DNA of 64,000 nucleotides from Atherinomorus stipes. Taxonomy: Eukaryota; Chordata; Actinopteri; Atheriniformes; Atherinidae. Position numbers and translations under genes: made by a program. The notes beneath the pieces were generated by a model. The model worked only from the letters and a program-made list of their open reading frames with translations. It had not been told where the DNA came from and did not search any database. Every line of letters begins with the position of its first letter. Position 1 is the first letter of the stretch. Shown piece by piece: positions 23,430 through 32,396 of the stretch. The DNA is taken from positions 124,001-188,000 of the forward strand of contig JALJCO010012648.1 in assembly GCA_023101725.1 (NCBI GenBank). The letters run 5' to 3'.

Positions 23430-24122
23430 CAACTATACCATCGCTCCACCATGTAGTTCATCATTTTCCTTTGTTTTGATCCAACTCTTTAATGTCTCTG
23501 ATTACTATAACTCGAGCCTGTTCTGGTGTGCCGTTTAGTCGTATCATTATTTTGCAGTTCTTTTTCCAGGTATCTTGGATCCGTTTTTCCTTTTTAAGAA
23601 TTCTAGTTCGTCTAGCAATTTCACAATTTCTCTTAGCCAGGTGCTCGTTGACATATACCTGTACCCTTCAGTTTTTTTTTGTCTGTTTTAACACCTCATG
23701 TTTTTGTTTTCTACTCACAAATTGAATGATGATGTTAGACCTATTGGGCCTGTTGTCTTGTCTTTGGGGTGTAGCATAGCAAGTAGCTATACTTTGACTG
23801 TCTATGGAAATGTCTATGCATAGGTACGGTGGGTTGTCTCAAGTCCAGATATCACAAGGTCCAAATCATCCAATCTTCTTTCAAGCTCTTCAATCTTCTT
23901 GTCCTTTTCTTTGATCACTGTCTTCAGTTGTTTTACTTCTTCAATTAAATCCAGTAGGCCTCTCTGTTGTTTGACCACTTTACTTAGCTCCTCTGACATG
24001 AAGTTCAAAGATCTTTTGACCTCCTCCATGTCTTCTCCTAATTTCTTTGTAGCCAGGTCTTTTGATTGATTCGAAAAAAAACTCACACACCAACTTTCTT
24101 GCTGAGATTCCAAGTAGTCCAA
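23430..24122 (-). pseudogene. LINE ORF1, copy 2
   Basis: A second ORF1 of the same type as 22014-22775. MEEVKRSLNFMSEELSKVVK, then a coiled coil to LERRLDDLDLVISGLETTHR, then in other frames IIIQFVSRKQKHEVLKQ and CKIMIRLNGTPEQARVI. Lying upstream of the endonuclease piece at 22950-23363 in transcription order, it is probably the same LINE copy. It is frameshifted at least twice. Confidence 0.75.
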
Positions 24123-24369
24123 AGTTCCTGGTGTGTCAACACACTGTGGCCTACCACCAGCAGAATATCTAACACATCAATGTTTTTTCAGAGCCTCAAA
24201 AATGGCTGAAAAATAATTGTACCGGTTGAGAGGTCTCTCCTTTATAAAAATGAAAATACAACTCAAATCTGTGGATTCCAAGTTGTTTCCCTGGTTTCTA
24301 ATGGATTAGATAAGCCAGGCAACACATAAATACTACTACTATTACTACTACTACTACTACTACTACTAC

Positions 24370-24409
<40 letters not shown>

Positions 24410-24520
24410 TTAAACAAAGTGATTTCTTAAACTGGAACAAAAAAAAAACATTTTCAACAAAAGTAATTGCAGTAGGTTACATCTGTACAGTCAGGGTCTC
24501 TAAGAACACCTGGAGTCCTT
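24123..24520. other. 3' flank of the fusion gene, with microsatellite
   Basis: Contains (ACT)n/(AAT)n at about 24330-24411 and poly(A) near 24442. No AATAAA on the minus strand lies close downstream of the stop codon, so a polyadenylation site cannot be assigned. Confidence 0.5.
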
Positions 24521-27500
24521 TCATAGAGACATTTGCTTTAGAGTCTCCATGATGGTGGCACGAATGCTGCTTGTAAAGACGCGGTTCCCTTTTCTAGTGA
24601 AGTGCACTCCATCTGGCAGATATAGTGTGCCATTGTAATGTCTGAGGAAGGGATGTTCGATTATCACACCTCCAAAGCCCCCAGCAGCCGTCCTCATCCT
24701 TGCATTAATGAACTTTCTATCGTTGTTGACTCTGCTGATTGTTCCGTATCTCCACACTTGACGTTCGTTGATGCTGGAGAGCAGGATTTTCATGTGTGGA
24801 AACTCTCTATGAAGTTGCTTCAGGTCTCTTTGCATGACTGTTGTAAGCTCTGCTGCAGATGTGAGACCCAGGTCGTTGCCTCCAGCGTGGACAACTAAAA
24901 TGTCTGGGGGACTCTGACTGGAGATCTCTGAGTAAAAACGTGGAAGTACGCCACTCCAGCGCATGCCTCCTTTACCAAACCATTCAACTTTGGCATCGAG
25001 GCCAAAGTTTTCCCCAAATGTCTGCAGAGCTCCTTCTTCTCCTCGTCTGATGTAACTTGATCCAATAAGCCAGATCTTTGTGACTGGCTTCACCGCCCCG
25101 GTTGTCTTTGCTGGGGTACTTAGTGAAGTCGTGCTGTCACACTCTGATCTCAAGGCCTGCTCCTTCCACAGAGGTTTGAGTTTGACCTCTTCTGCTGTGG
25201 TTCTTTGTCTCTCCGGAATGATTATGTTGAATGTGACAGAGTCATTATAAGTCCTTCTTAACAGAGATCTTTGTTCACAAGTCTTCATTGCTGTAGAAGT
25301 GTTATCAGGGCTCCTGTTCTCCAGCTTCTCTCTGTCCATCCAATTCCTTTTCAGTACAATTCTCCTGTTACCACATTCATTGACAGGCACTGACTGGGAT
25401 GGTTCAGGAGTGGAGATAAGGCTACCTGTTTCATCTAATGTTGGTCTTTGATTTGATGGGTGATCTTGTTCAGATGACTCGTCTGGTTCAGATGGTTCTA
25501 GTTCAGATGGCTCATCTGGTTCAGGTGGTTCTTGGATTAGTTGGTCTTCATAAAATGACTTCCAAGGTGTTGTGTAATCTTCAGGGTTGAAGAAAAGCCT
25601 AGCCCTCTTTCTCTTTGGGGAGGAGCAATCAGAGCTTCTGTTTTCCAATTCATCTTCATCCACCCTCTTTCTTTTCAGGGCAGGTTTCCTGTTAGATGGA
25701 TTGGCTTGGCCAGATGGCTCATCTGGTTCATATGGTTCTTGTTCAAATGGCTCATCTGGTTCAGATGGTTCTAGTTCAAATGGCTCATCTGGTTCAGATG
25801 ATTCTTGTTCAAATGGCTCATCTGGTTCAGATGGTTCTAGTTCAAATAGCTCATCTTGTTCAAATGGTTCTTGTTCAAATGCCTCATCTGGTTCAGATAG
25901 TTCTTGTTCACATGGCTCATCTAGTTCAGATGATTCTTGTTCAAATGGCTCATCTGGTTCAAATGGTTCTTGTTCAAATGCCTCATCTGGTTCAGATGGT
26001 TCTTGTTCAAATGGCTCATCTAGTTCAGATGGTTCTTGTTCAAATGGCTCATCTGGTTCAGATGGTTCTAGTTCAAATGGATCATCTGGTTCAAATGGTT
26101 CTTGTTCAAATGCCTCATCTGGTTCAGATGGTTCTAGTTCAAATGGATCATCTGGTTCAGATAGTTCTTGTTCAAATGGCTCACCTGGTTCAGATGGTTC
26201 TAGTTCAAATAGATCATCTGGTTCAGATGATTCTTGTTCAAATGGCTCATCTAGTTCAGATGGTTCTAGTTCAAATGGATCATCTGGTTCAGATGGTTCT
26301 AGTTCAGATGGCTCATCTAGTTCAGATGGTTCTAGTTCAAATGGATCATCTGGTTCAGATGGTTCTAGTTCAGATGGCTCATCTAGTTCAGATGGTTCTA
26401 GTTCAGATGGCTCATCTGGTTCATTTGGTTCTAGTTCAAATGGCTCATCTAGTTCAGAGGGTTCTTGTTCAAATGGCTCATCTAGTTTCGATGGTTCTTG
26501 TTCAGATGGCTCAACTGGTTCAGGTGGTTCTTGGATTGGTTGGTCTTCATAAAATGACTTCCAAGGTGTTGTGTAATCTTCAGGGTTGAAGAAAAGCCTA
26601 GCCCTCTTTCTCTTTGGGGAGGTGCAGTCAGGGCTTCTGTTCTCTAATTCGTCTTCATCTACCCTCTTTCTTTTCAGGGCAGGTTTCCTGTTTGATGGAC
26701 GGTATTCTTCAGATGGTTCCTGGCCTGATGGCTCATCAGGTTCTTGATTTGATGGATGGTCTTTTTCAGATGGCTCATCTGGTTCAGGTGGTTCTGTGGA
26801 TGGTTTGTCTTCCTCAGATATCCTCTGAGTTGAGCCATCTTGCTCAAGGATGAAGACAGTCTCATTCTGGTGTGAGCCTGAACTCTGAAGATAGCGGAAG
26901 TCCATCCAGTCCAAGCAGGATTGGACATATGAGTTGAACTCAGAGAGTTCCATCAGGTGCTGCATTGTGAGAAAAGGATGCTGCAACACCTGGCTGGGGG
27001 TAAGTCTTTCCTCGGGAACTGGGTGGAGCATTTGTTTTATGAGATCTACGAAGTTCTCCAGGTCAGTCTGTACTGCCTTGGCATCTGACAGATACCTGGT
27101 CGGCTGGAAGTTTTTAATCTCATCCAGAGATCTTAAAGAGTCATTGACCAATGGGTTGGTAGGAGGGAAGAATTTGTTTGTGTTGGGTCCAGCACTGAGA
27201 AGATGTTCTGGAAGCTGGCCAATAATCTCAGTGATGCTCCGGTTAACTTCGTACTCAGAGTTCGCAAAATAAAGTTTGAATCCCAGAAACAGCTCGGCTG
27301 CCACACATCCCAGGGACCAAATATCTGTGGTCTGGTTACAGGGGAGACCCAAAATGATCTCTGGGGCCCTGTAACACATGTACCACATGTGTGAGTCCTG
27401 CTTTACAGACATGACAGAGCTGGAGTCTGTGAAGTTGGCATTTAATGCTTGCCAAAAATGGTCCATTATTCTAATGTTATCAGGTGTGAGATCAGTGTGA

Positions 27501-27652
27501 GCGATACCCGAGTTATCTTGGGTGCTCAGAGATGTAGCCACTTGATGTAAAATGGGCCGAATCTCTTTCAGCTGAAAGTAGAAAGTTTTTCTACTGTTCA
27601 TAAACTCCCTCAAAGTGAGGTCTTGCAGCACAAAGTTCTCGCACAAATTCAT
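24521..27652 (-). CDS. HIPK-like pseudokinase fused to acidic repeats and an SGNH-hydrolase-like domain
   Basis: A single open frame of 1043 codons. Residues about 1-235 match the C-terminal two thirds of a HIPK-type kinase: TLREFM, GIAHTDLTPDNI (Asp54 and Asn59 kept, the usual Lys is Thr56), TDSSS where DFG is expected (Asp76 kept), YRAPEIILGLP, DIWSLGC and HPFLTM. The glycine loop and VAIK lysine are absent; translation begins near strand beta-5 and no upstream exon was recognised, so ATP binding is doubtful. Residues 323-375 and about 650-710 are duplicated basic modules (ALKRKR, PKRKRARLFF), likely nuclear signals, with a diverged third near 760. Between them lie about 25 acidic 11-residue repeats. 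Residues 859-1043 resemble an SGNH hydrolase: GSS (Ser866), GGND (Asn926), DGVH (Asp1014, His1017). The frame is intact across 3.1 kb. It may be a recent gene fusion or a lineage-specific kinase-like gene; expression is unknown. Confidence 0.75.
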   Translation of the reverse strand: MNLCENFVLQDLTLREFMNSRKTFYFQLKEIRPILHQVATSLSTQDNSGIAHTDLTPDNIRIMDHFWQALNANFTDSSSVMSVKQDSHMWYMCYRAPEIILGLPCNQTTDIWSLGCVAAELFLGFKLYFANSEYEVNRSITEIIGQLPEHLLSAGPNTNKFFPPTNPLVNDSLRSLDEIKNFQPTRYLSDAKAVQTDLENFVDLIKQMLHPVPEERLTPSQVLQHPFLTMQHLMELSEFNSYVQSCLDWMDFRYLQSSGSHQNETVFILEQDGSTQRISEEDKPSTEPPEPDEPSEKDHPSNQEPDEPSGQEPSEEYRPSNRKPALKRKRVDEDELENRSPDCTSPKRKRARLFFNPEDYTTPWKSFYEDQPIQEPPEPVEPSEQEPSKLDEPFEQEPSELDEPFELEPNEPDEPSELEPSELDEPSELEPSEPDDPFELEPSELDEPSELEPSEPDDPFELEPSELDEPFEQESSEPDDLFELEPSEPGEPFEQELSEPDDPFELEPSEPDEAFEQEPFEPDDPFELEPSEPDEPFEQEPSELDEPFEQEPSEPDEAFEQEPFEPDEPFEQESSELDEPCEQELSEPDEAFEQEPFEQDELFELEPSEPDEPFEQESSEPDEPFELEPSEPDEPFEQEPYEPDEPSGQANPSNRKPALKRKRVDEDELENRSSDCSSPKRKRARLFFNPEDYTTPWKSFYEDQLIQEPPEPDEPSELEPSEPDESSEQDHPSNQRPTLDETGSLISTPEPSQSVPVNECGNRRIVLKRNWMDREKLENRSPDNTSTAMKTCEQRSLLRRTYNDSVTFNIIIPERQRTTAEEVKLKPLWKEQALRSECDSTTSLSTPAKTTGAVKPVTKIWLIGSSYIRRGEEGALQTFGENFGLDAKVEWFGKGGMRWSGVLPRFYSEISSQSPPDILVVHAGGNDLGLTSAAELTTVMQRDLKQLHREFPHMKILLSSINERQVWRYGTISRVNNDRKFINARMRTAAGGFGGVIIEHPFLRHYNGTLYLPDGVHFTRKGNRVFTSSIRATIMETLKQMSL
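25700..26530 (-). repeat. 33-bp coding minisatellite (EPSEPDEPFEQ)
   Basis: About 25 tandem 33-bp units inside the fusion ORF. On the minus strand each encodes an 11-residue acidic unit such as EPSEPDEPFEL. On the plus strand they read TCATCTGGTTCAGATGGTTC and so on. The period is a multiple of three, so length changes keep the frame. Flanking copies of the KRKR module (25530-25690 and 26540-26700) show that the segment grew inside a larger duplication. Confidence 0.95.
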
Positions 27653-27900
27653 CTTTAAGGTCTTGAAAGGTACTGCTATAAGTGTCGTTCAGTTTGGTGA
27701 TATTCTGTCGACTTTCTCCAAAAATAACAGTGAAAAATACACAACAATTATTTCTGCCTGTGGCTTGGTCGAGGTCAGAACTGAGAATGACCGTGTCATA
27801 GCAGTGTGTCTATAAAGGGTATAAAGGCTTGTGGGTGTGGTTTGTATTCTAGAATTCTTTTCATGCATCATCACGGAACTTTGTAATGAATCTGGTTGCC
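27653..27900 (-). promoter_or_regulatory. possible promoter region of the fusion ORF
   Basis: Upstream on the minus strand are CACCC-type words (CCACACCCAC, about 27831-27840) and two TTTATA words (27811-27828) some 160-175 nt before the ATG. An in-frame TGA precedes the ATG by 13 codons. No kinase N-lobe is found in any frame here. The promoter assignment is weak. Confidence 0.2.
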
Positions 27901-28290
27901 ATGGCGTTGGGTAGCCTATCAGTTATATTCTTTGTTGTTTTGTTTTTTTGTTTTATATTGAATTTATTTATTTTATTAGCAATAAAAGAATAATAAAGCC
28001 AATAGAAGAGATATTGACAGCAGTGTGTGCTTATTATGCCAACCCTTTTTACATAAACCTTTTCCATGAGCAGCTCAAATATTTCTTTTTTTTTTTTTTT
28101 TTCAAATATTTCATGGGCTTGAAAGGAAAATACTGATCAGAAGAAATAACAAAATTTTCACATCAAAAAAGCAAATACATGAAATAAAATATCTTCCATT
28201 CCAAGCAAAAAAAACCCCAGCATTTTCAGAAGTGTCATTTCTTTTTTTTCTTCATATTTGATTCATATAGCTTTCTAATTCTTTCTTTTT
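27901..28290. other. non-coding interval
   Basis: A+T-rich with poly(T) at 28086-28102. Nothing recognised. Confidence 0.5.
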
Positions 28291-28294
28291 TTAA

Positions 28295-28829
28295 AGGCAC
28301 AGTATGTAAGAATTACTGACATCCAGTGGTGAAGATGGGTATTGCAAGAACAGATGTTTTCTTTCAAATGACTTCATATTCTAAGCACTGTAGTGATGTA
28401 TGGTGGCTGTTAATGGCCAAAATTCTCCCAGACATAAATATGTTTCTATCTGTGAGCGGATCGCATGGTCTCAGGTGTAGCTATGACTGTACGATGAGTA
28501 ACTATTTTTAATGTATTTTAAGGCATTACTTATCTCAAACAGTGCTCTAACTCCCATTAAACAAAGCTGGTACAGCATTTTTGAAGTTCAGAGGGTTCTC
28601 ACATCACACGCATTGTTTTGTCCATTCAAGGACACCATAGTAAAAATGGTGGAACAAATATGGCAGCCTCCCTATGTGCACTGCCCAGCAAGTAGGTATA
28701 AATGGCTGATTCTAAGAACATATAACAGCTATTCTAGTGCAGCGATTACACATCAATAGAAACACAGTTTTGAATTATATATCACATTTTTCTGCCACTG
28801 ACCTTTGATTTTTTTTACATACTGTACCT
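28295..28829. mobile_element. TTAA-flanked MITE, copy A
   Basis: TTAA (28291-28294), then AGGCACAGTATGTAA, and at the far end TTACATACTGTACCT, then TTAA (28830-28833). The inverted ends and TTAA duplication suit a Kolobok- or piggyBac-type non-autonomous element. Two relatives lie inverted at 39700-39920 and 56375-56879. They share GGAGAATTTTGGCCA and TCTCAGGTGTAGCTATGAC-type words. Confidence 0.8.
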
Positions 28830-28833
28830 TTAA

Positions 28834-29129
28834 ACATGCTTTTAAATAAGAAGAAAAATGAATTAGAGCTTTTAAAAAAAAAAAAAAAAAAAAAAAAAGA
28901 GGAGAAATAATAAAAAAATAAATCTCGATTGGGGGAAAAAAAAATAAATTTTAATTAATTAATTAATTCATTTCATTCCATTCCTCTTATCATGTTTGTT
29001 CCACAAATCAACACCTACGACAAAAAGACATTGCTGTCTTGTATTTGTCCTTCTTGGGTTTTTTTTCTTTTAAAGATCTATTCCACTCATAATAATAATA
29101 ATAGGGAAAAGGCAGTTACTGTACACTGT
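28834..29129. other. homopolymer-rich spacer
   Basis: Poly(A) at 28873-28898 and (TTAA)n at 28954-28970. No gene recognised. Confidence 0.6.
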
Positions 29130-29563
29130 ATGGATAAATTCTTATGCTTTCTGATGTCCACTGGGACTTTGGTCAGAGCAGTCTCAGTGCTGTGGTTCTA
29201 CCTAAAACCTGACTGAAAGACATCATGGCAGTTGTTTTTTCTTAAAAAGTCATTTACCTTATGAAAATCAGCTTTTCCACTGTGCTTGCTAAAAAATGGG
29301 GATTGGAGAACAACCTGTTGTCGTTAATTTCTCCCTTAGATTGTCTCTTTTAGCAGAGGCTTCATTACAGCTGATTTCAATGGCTCTGGTATAACACCTG
29401 ACGTCAGAAATGAGTTACCAACCTATAACAGATCTGACCCCAAAATCTTTGAGACTTTTTTTTTTAAAACCCTGTGGTCAGGATGTTAAAACTGCAAGAG
29501 TAGGAGTTCAGTTGATGTAAGATGTCCTCCAGATCTTTGCTGTTAATGGGATAAAACATGGTG
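29130..29563 (-). pseudogene. L2-type LINE fragment (RT-upstream region)
   Basis: Matches 33370-34045 of the L2 element nearly collinearly, including AGAGCAGTCTCAGTGCTGTG, CTTAAAAAGTCATTTA and GATGTAAGATGTCCTCCAGA. The intervening hAT MITE is absent here, so that MITE is younger than the split between the two L2 copies. It is interrupted on its right by the solo-LTR-like element. Confidence 0.75.
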
Positions 29564-29567
29564 TTTA

Positions 29568-30164
29568 TGTCACAAGGTGGAGATGTAGCGGACTGCAAAG
29601 TACACGTTTTAGTCTTTATCTATGGTTTTGATTTGTTGCACTTGTTTTGTTCTGTTTGCTTTGAGTTTTTAACCATTTGCTGTTTAGTTGCTTTTTTATT
29701 AATTGCAATGAGACAAATTGTGGATTGGCAGCAGGTGGCACATGGACTCTGACTGGCTGGCTGACACTCCAGAAATCCCATTAATGGGCCTACAGGTGTG
29801 CAGACAAGGGGGAGGAGACAAGAGATTGGACAAGCACCGAGTATGGGGTACGAGGTAGGAGGCGGTCCGAGGCAGATGGAGGGGGTAAACGCCTGGGCAG
29901 ACAGGGAGGCCAGGAAACTGGAGGCAAGCCTGTTGTTGTCCGAGCCAGAATGAATGGGACGAAGGGCCTCCCTCCACCTATCCACTGACGTCCCTGATGG
30001 CTGAGGGCCGGTTGGGCATGGACATTTTAGGGTTTTATCATCATCTTTATTTTAATATTAGTTTTGATTTGTTTAAAATAAACCAGTTTATTTATTAACC
30101 ACTTTGGGCGATGGTTTCATTTCCTCCAGCAGTAGCCGGTATATCAGGGAACCACCATGTGACA
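29568..30164. mobile_element. solo-LTR-like element, 597 bp
   Basis: Starts TGTCACAAGGTGG and ends CCACCATGTGACA, so it has TG..CA termini within a short inverted repeat. An A+T-rich TAAAATAAACCAG signal lies near 30075. It is flanked by TTTA on both sides (29564-29567 and 30165-30168). No internal gag or pol is present. The family was not identified, and a 4-bp duplication is consistent with several LTR groups. Confidence 0.6.
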
Positions 30165-30168
30165 TTTA

Positions 30169-30533
30169 AACTGGTTTAAATAGTCTGATAAGCAGCGTTC
30201 CAGTCTGTCGTGGGAAAAATGATCATTATCCTCTCAGCCCAAACCTTCATCACTATACATAATTTGATTATGAAAATGTTACAATTTTGCTCATGAAACC
30301 AAAGCCACGTTCATATAAATGATCTCATTATTGTATCCACTTGTCCACTTGCAGACGCAGGATATGTTCACACTGCAGGTCTTATTTCTGATACTTTGGG
30401 AGACAAAACAAAAGAAAATCTTGTCACATCACAATTTGAACATAACCATCCTCAGCTCCAGTGCAGAAGTTTTCAGCCCTGAAGTAACCGCGCATGTTCA
30501 GAAGATGGGAGTCAAAGATGGATGCCACTCATT
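30169..30533. other. non-coding interval
   Basis: Nothing coding recognised. The outer part may be an extension of the fold-back that follows. Confidence 0.4.
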
Positions 30534-31222
30534 TTACTGTACGGATTGGGTCTGCAACCGCAGAGAAAGACTTTTATTTAAAGAAAAAATAACTTTCATT
30601 AGCTAAGCTAAGAAACAGTCTGCTGACTAAGCACTTATAGACTATAACTTTAGGGTACAGATTACTTAATAGAAACGACGGATCGCCTCCTGTCTTCTGT
30701 CTCCAGGAGCTGCAGGTGTCAAACCAGCCAGATGATCTTAACAGCAGTGTTATAACTTCTGATGAAGGCGACAACTGATCGCCAAAAATGTCAATATAAA
30801 TCAGACTTTATTATCTCACTGTTGATGTCTGAATAAAGAAAAGAAAGCTCGGCTGCTTGTAAGAAGACGGACAGTCGGGCTGCAGAAAGGCGCAGATGCA
30901 TCGGACCAGCGGGAAACGCTGCTTTAGACTCAGAGAAAGTTTGCAACACAACCCTGACCTGTGTGGAGCTGTACAATGCTGTAACTTGTCAAGACTTTAT
31001 TGACAAGAAATACTAGTTTATAAACATTATGGCAGCCAGAGGGGCGGACGCGCTGGTAACTGCAGCTCCCAGGAGACACGGAGTTGAGTGGAGGAGATCT
31101 GTTTCTATAAATTAATCTATACATTAACGTTGTACAAGTGTTCATTCGGTAGACTGTTTCTTAGTTTAACTAATGAAAGTTATCGTTTCTTATTCCTGTC
31201 CGGGTCAGGCTCAGATCCGACC
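30534..31222. mobile_element. fold-back element with long diverged arms
   Basis: TAACTTTCATTAGCTAAGCT followed by AAGAAACAGTCT (about 30590-30621) recurs inverted at about 31151-31186. Pairing continues inward (CTCCAGGAGCTGCAG with CTGCAGCTCCCAGGAG) and outward. The arms are about 190-200 bp with many substitutions. No coding region or target duplication was recognised. Confidence 0.65.
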
Positions 31223-32035
31223 AGCCTCCATCTGTGAGCGCTGCTGCTGCTTCAGGAGAAACAGCTGGATGACGGTGCATTTCTGACAAATATTCTGTTG
31301 TTTGGTCAGTCACTGTTTCTGACATTTTATAAATCACACATGGATTCAGTCATAAGATCATTTTTATGATAAGATGTGCGCTCATTTCCACGCCGGTTTG
31401 ACCACTGACAGTTTTACGCCTGAAATGGCGTCAAGCGCTGGTTACTGCTGGTTAAGCAACAAATGTTACGTCACTCGGCGGAGACCGATACCTATGACCA
31501 TGTGATGTTTCAGTTCTTACTTTTTTTAAAAATTTGCACAATGTTCTACATTTCCGGGATTTTTTTTCTTTTCTTTTTTTGTCAAGACGGGGTGCTGAGT
31601 GTACATTTAATGAGAAATAAAATGAACTTAAAATGAACTGAACGGCTGCAATCAAAGAAAGTATGAAAAGTTTAAAAGGATGTGATTACTTTCCATATCC
31701 ACTGTATGTACAGTGGGCTATTTGACGAAATGCTGGTAACAAATCTTTATTTGTTCAGTTTCAACTATAACCGGAATAAAAACTGTTTTTTTTTTTTATT
31801 GAGCCGGTGCTCCTTGTGACATTTCAAATCACTGTCTTCATGCCAGAAGGATGAGCTACATGAAGTCATATCAACAGAGAGGCACACATAAGTGTTAATT
31901 TGGCATATGGTCTAAATTTTAACAGGAATCTAACAGATTTAGTGATTATAAAAGTAAAAGATCTGTCAAAATTGTTCTGCACAGTGTTAAAAAGCCTCTC
32001 ATGCATGAAAGAGGCAACATTTTCTACTAATGGCA
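31223..32035. other. non-coding interval
   Basis: Nothing recognised. Poly(T) near 31788-31798. Confidence 0.5.
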
Positions 32036-32396
32036 AGGCAAGTTTATTTGTATAGCACATTTCATGTACAGAACAATTTAAAGTGCTTTACATAAGACAT
32101 TATAAGCAAAGAGGGGGGGAAAAAGAATAAAAAAGAAGTATGATTCAAAATTAAAAACATTTAAGATTAAAAAGAGAGAATATAGAGATGTGTGGATTTT
32201 AACTTTTGAATAAAATCTACGTAAATGCAGCTGAGAACAGGTGGGTCTTCAGCCTGGATTTAAATAAACTAAGTGTTTAAGCTGATCGGAACTTTCTGGG
32301 AGTTTGTTGTGGAGCATAGAAGCTGATCGCAGCTTCTCCATGTCTGGTTCTGACTCTGGGAACTGATAAAAGACCGGATCCAGATGACCTGAGGGG
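32036..32396 (-). mobile_element. L2-type LINE, 3' region
   Basis: Non-coding 3' end of the L2 element read on the minus strand, beginning right after the RT-derived frame. Its plus-strand start, GCAAGTTTATTTGTATAGCA, is also found at 14024. Confidence 0.75.

Noticed and set aside
25587..26589. Two long plus-strand frames rich in Ser/Gly/Asn/Asp or in Val/Gln/Met/His
   Set aside because: They are antisense shadows of the 33-bp repeat in the minus-strand fusion ORF; a period divisible by three keeps all frames open.
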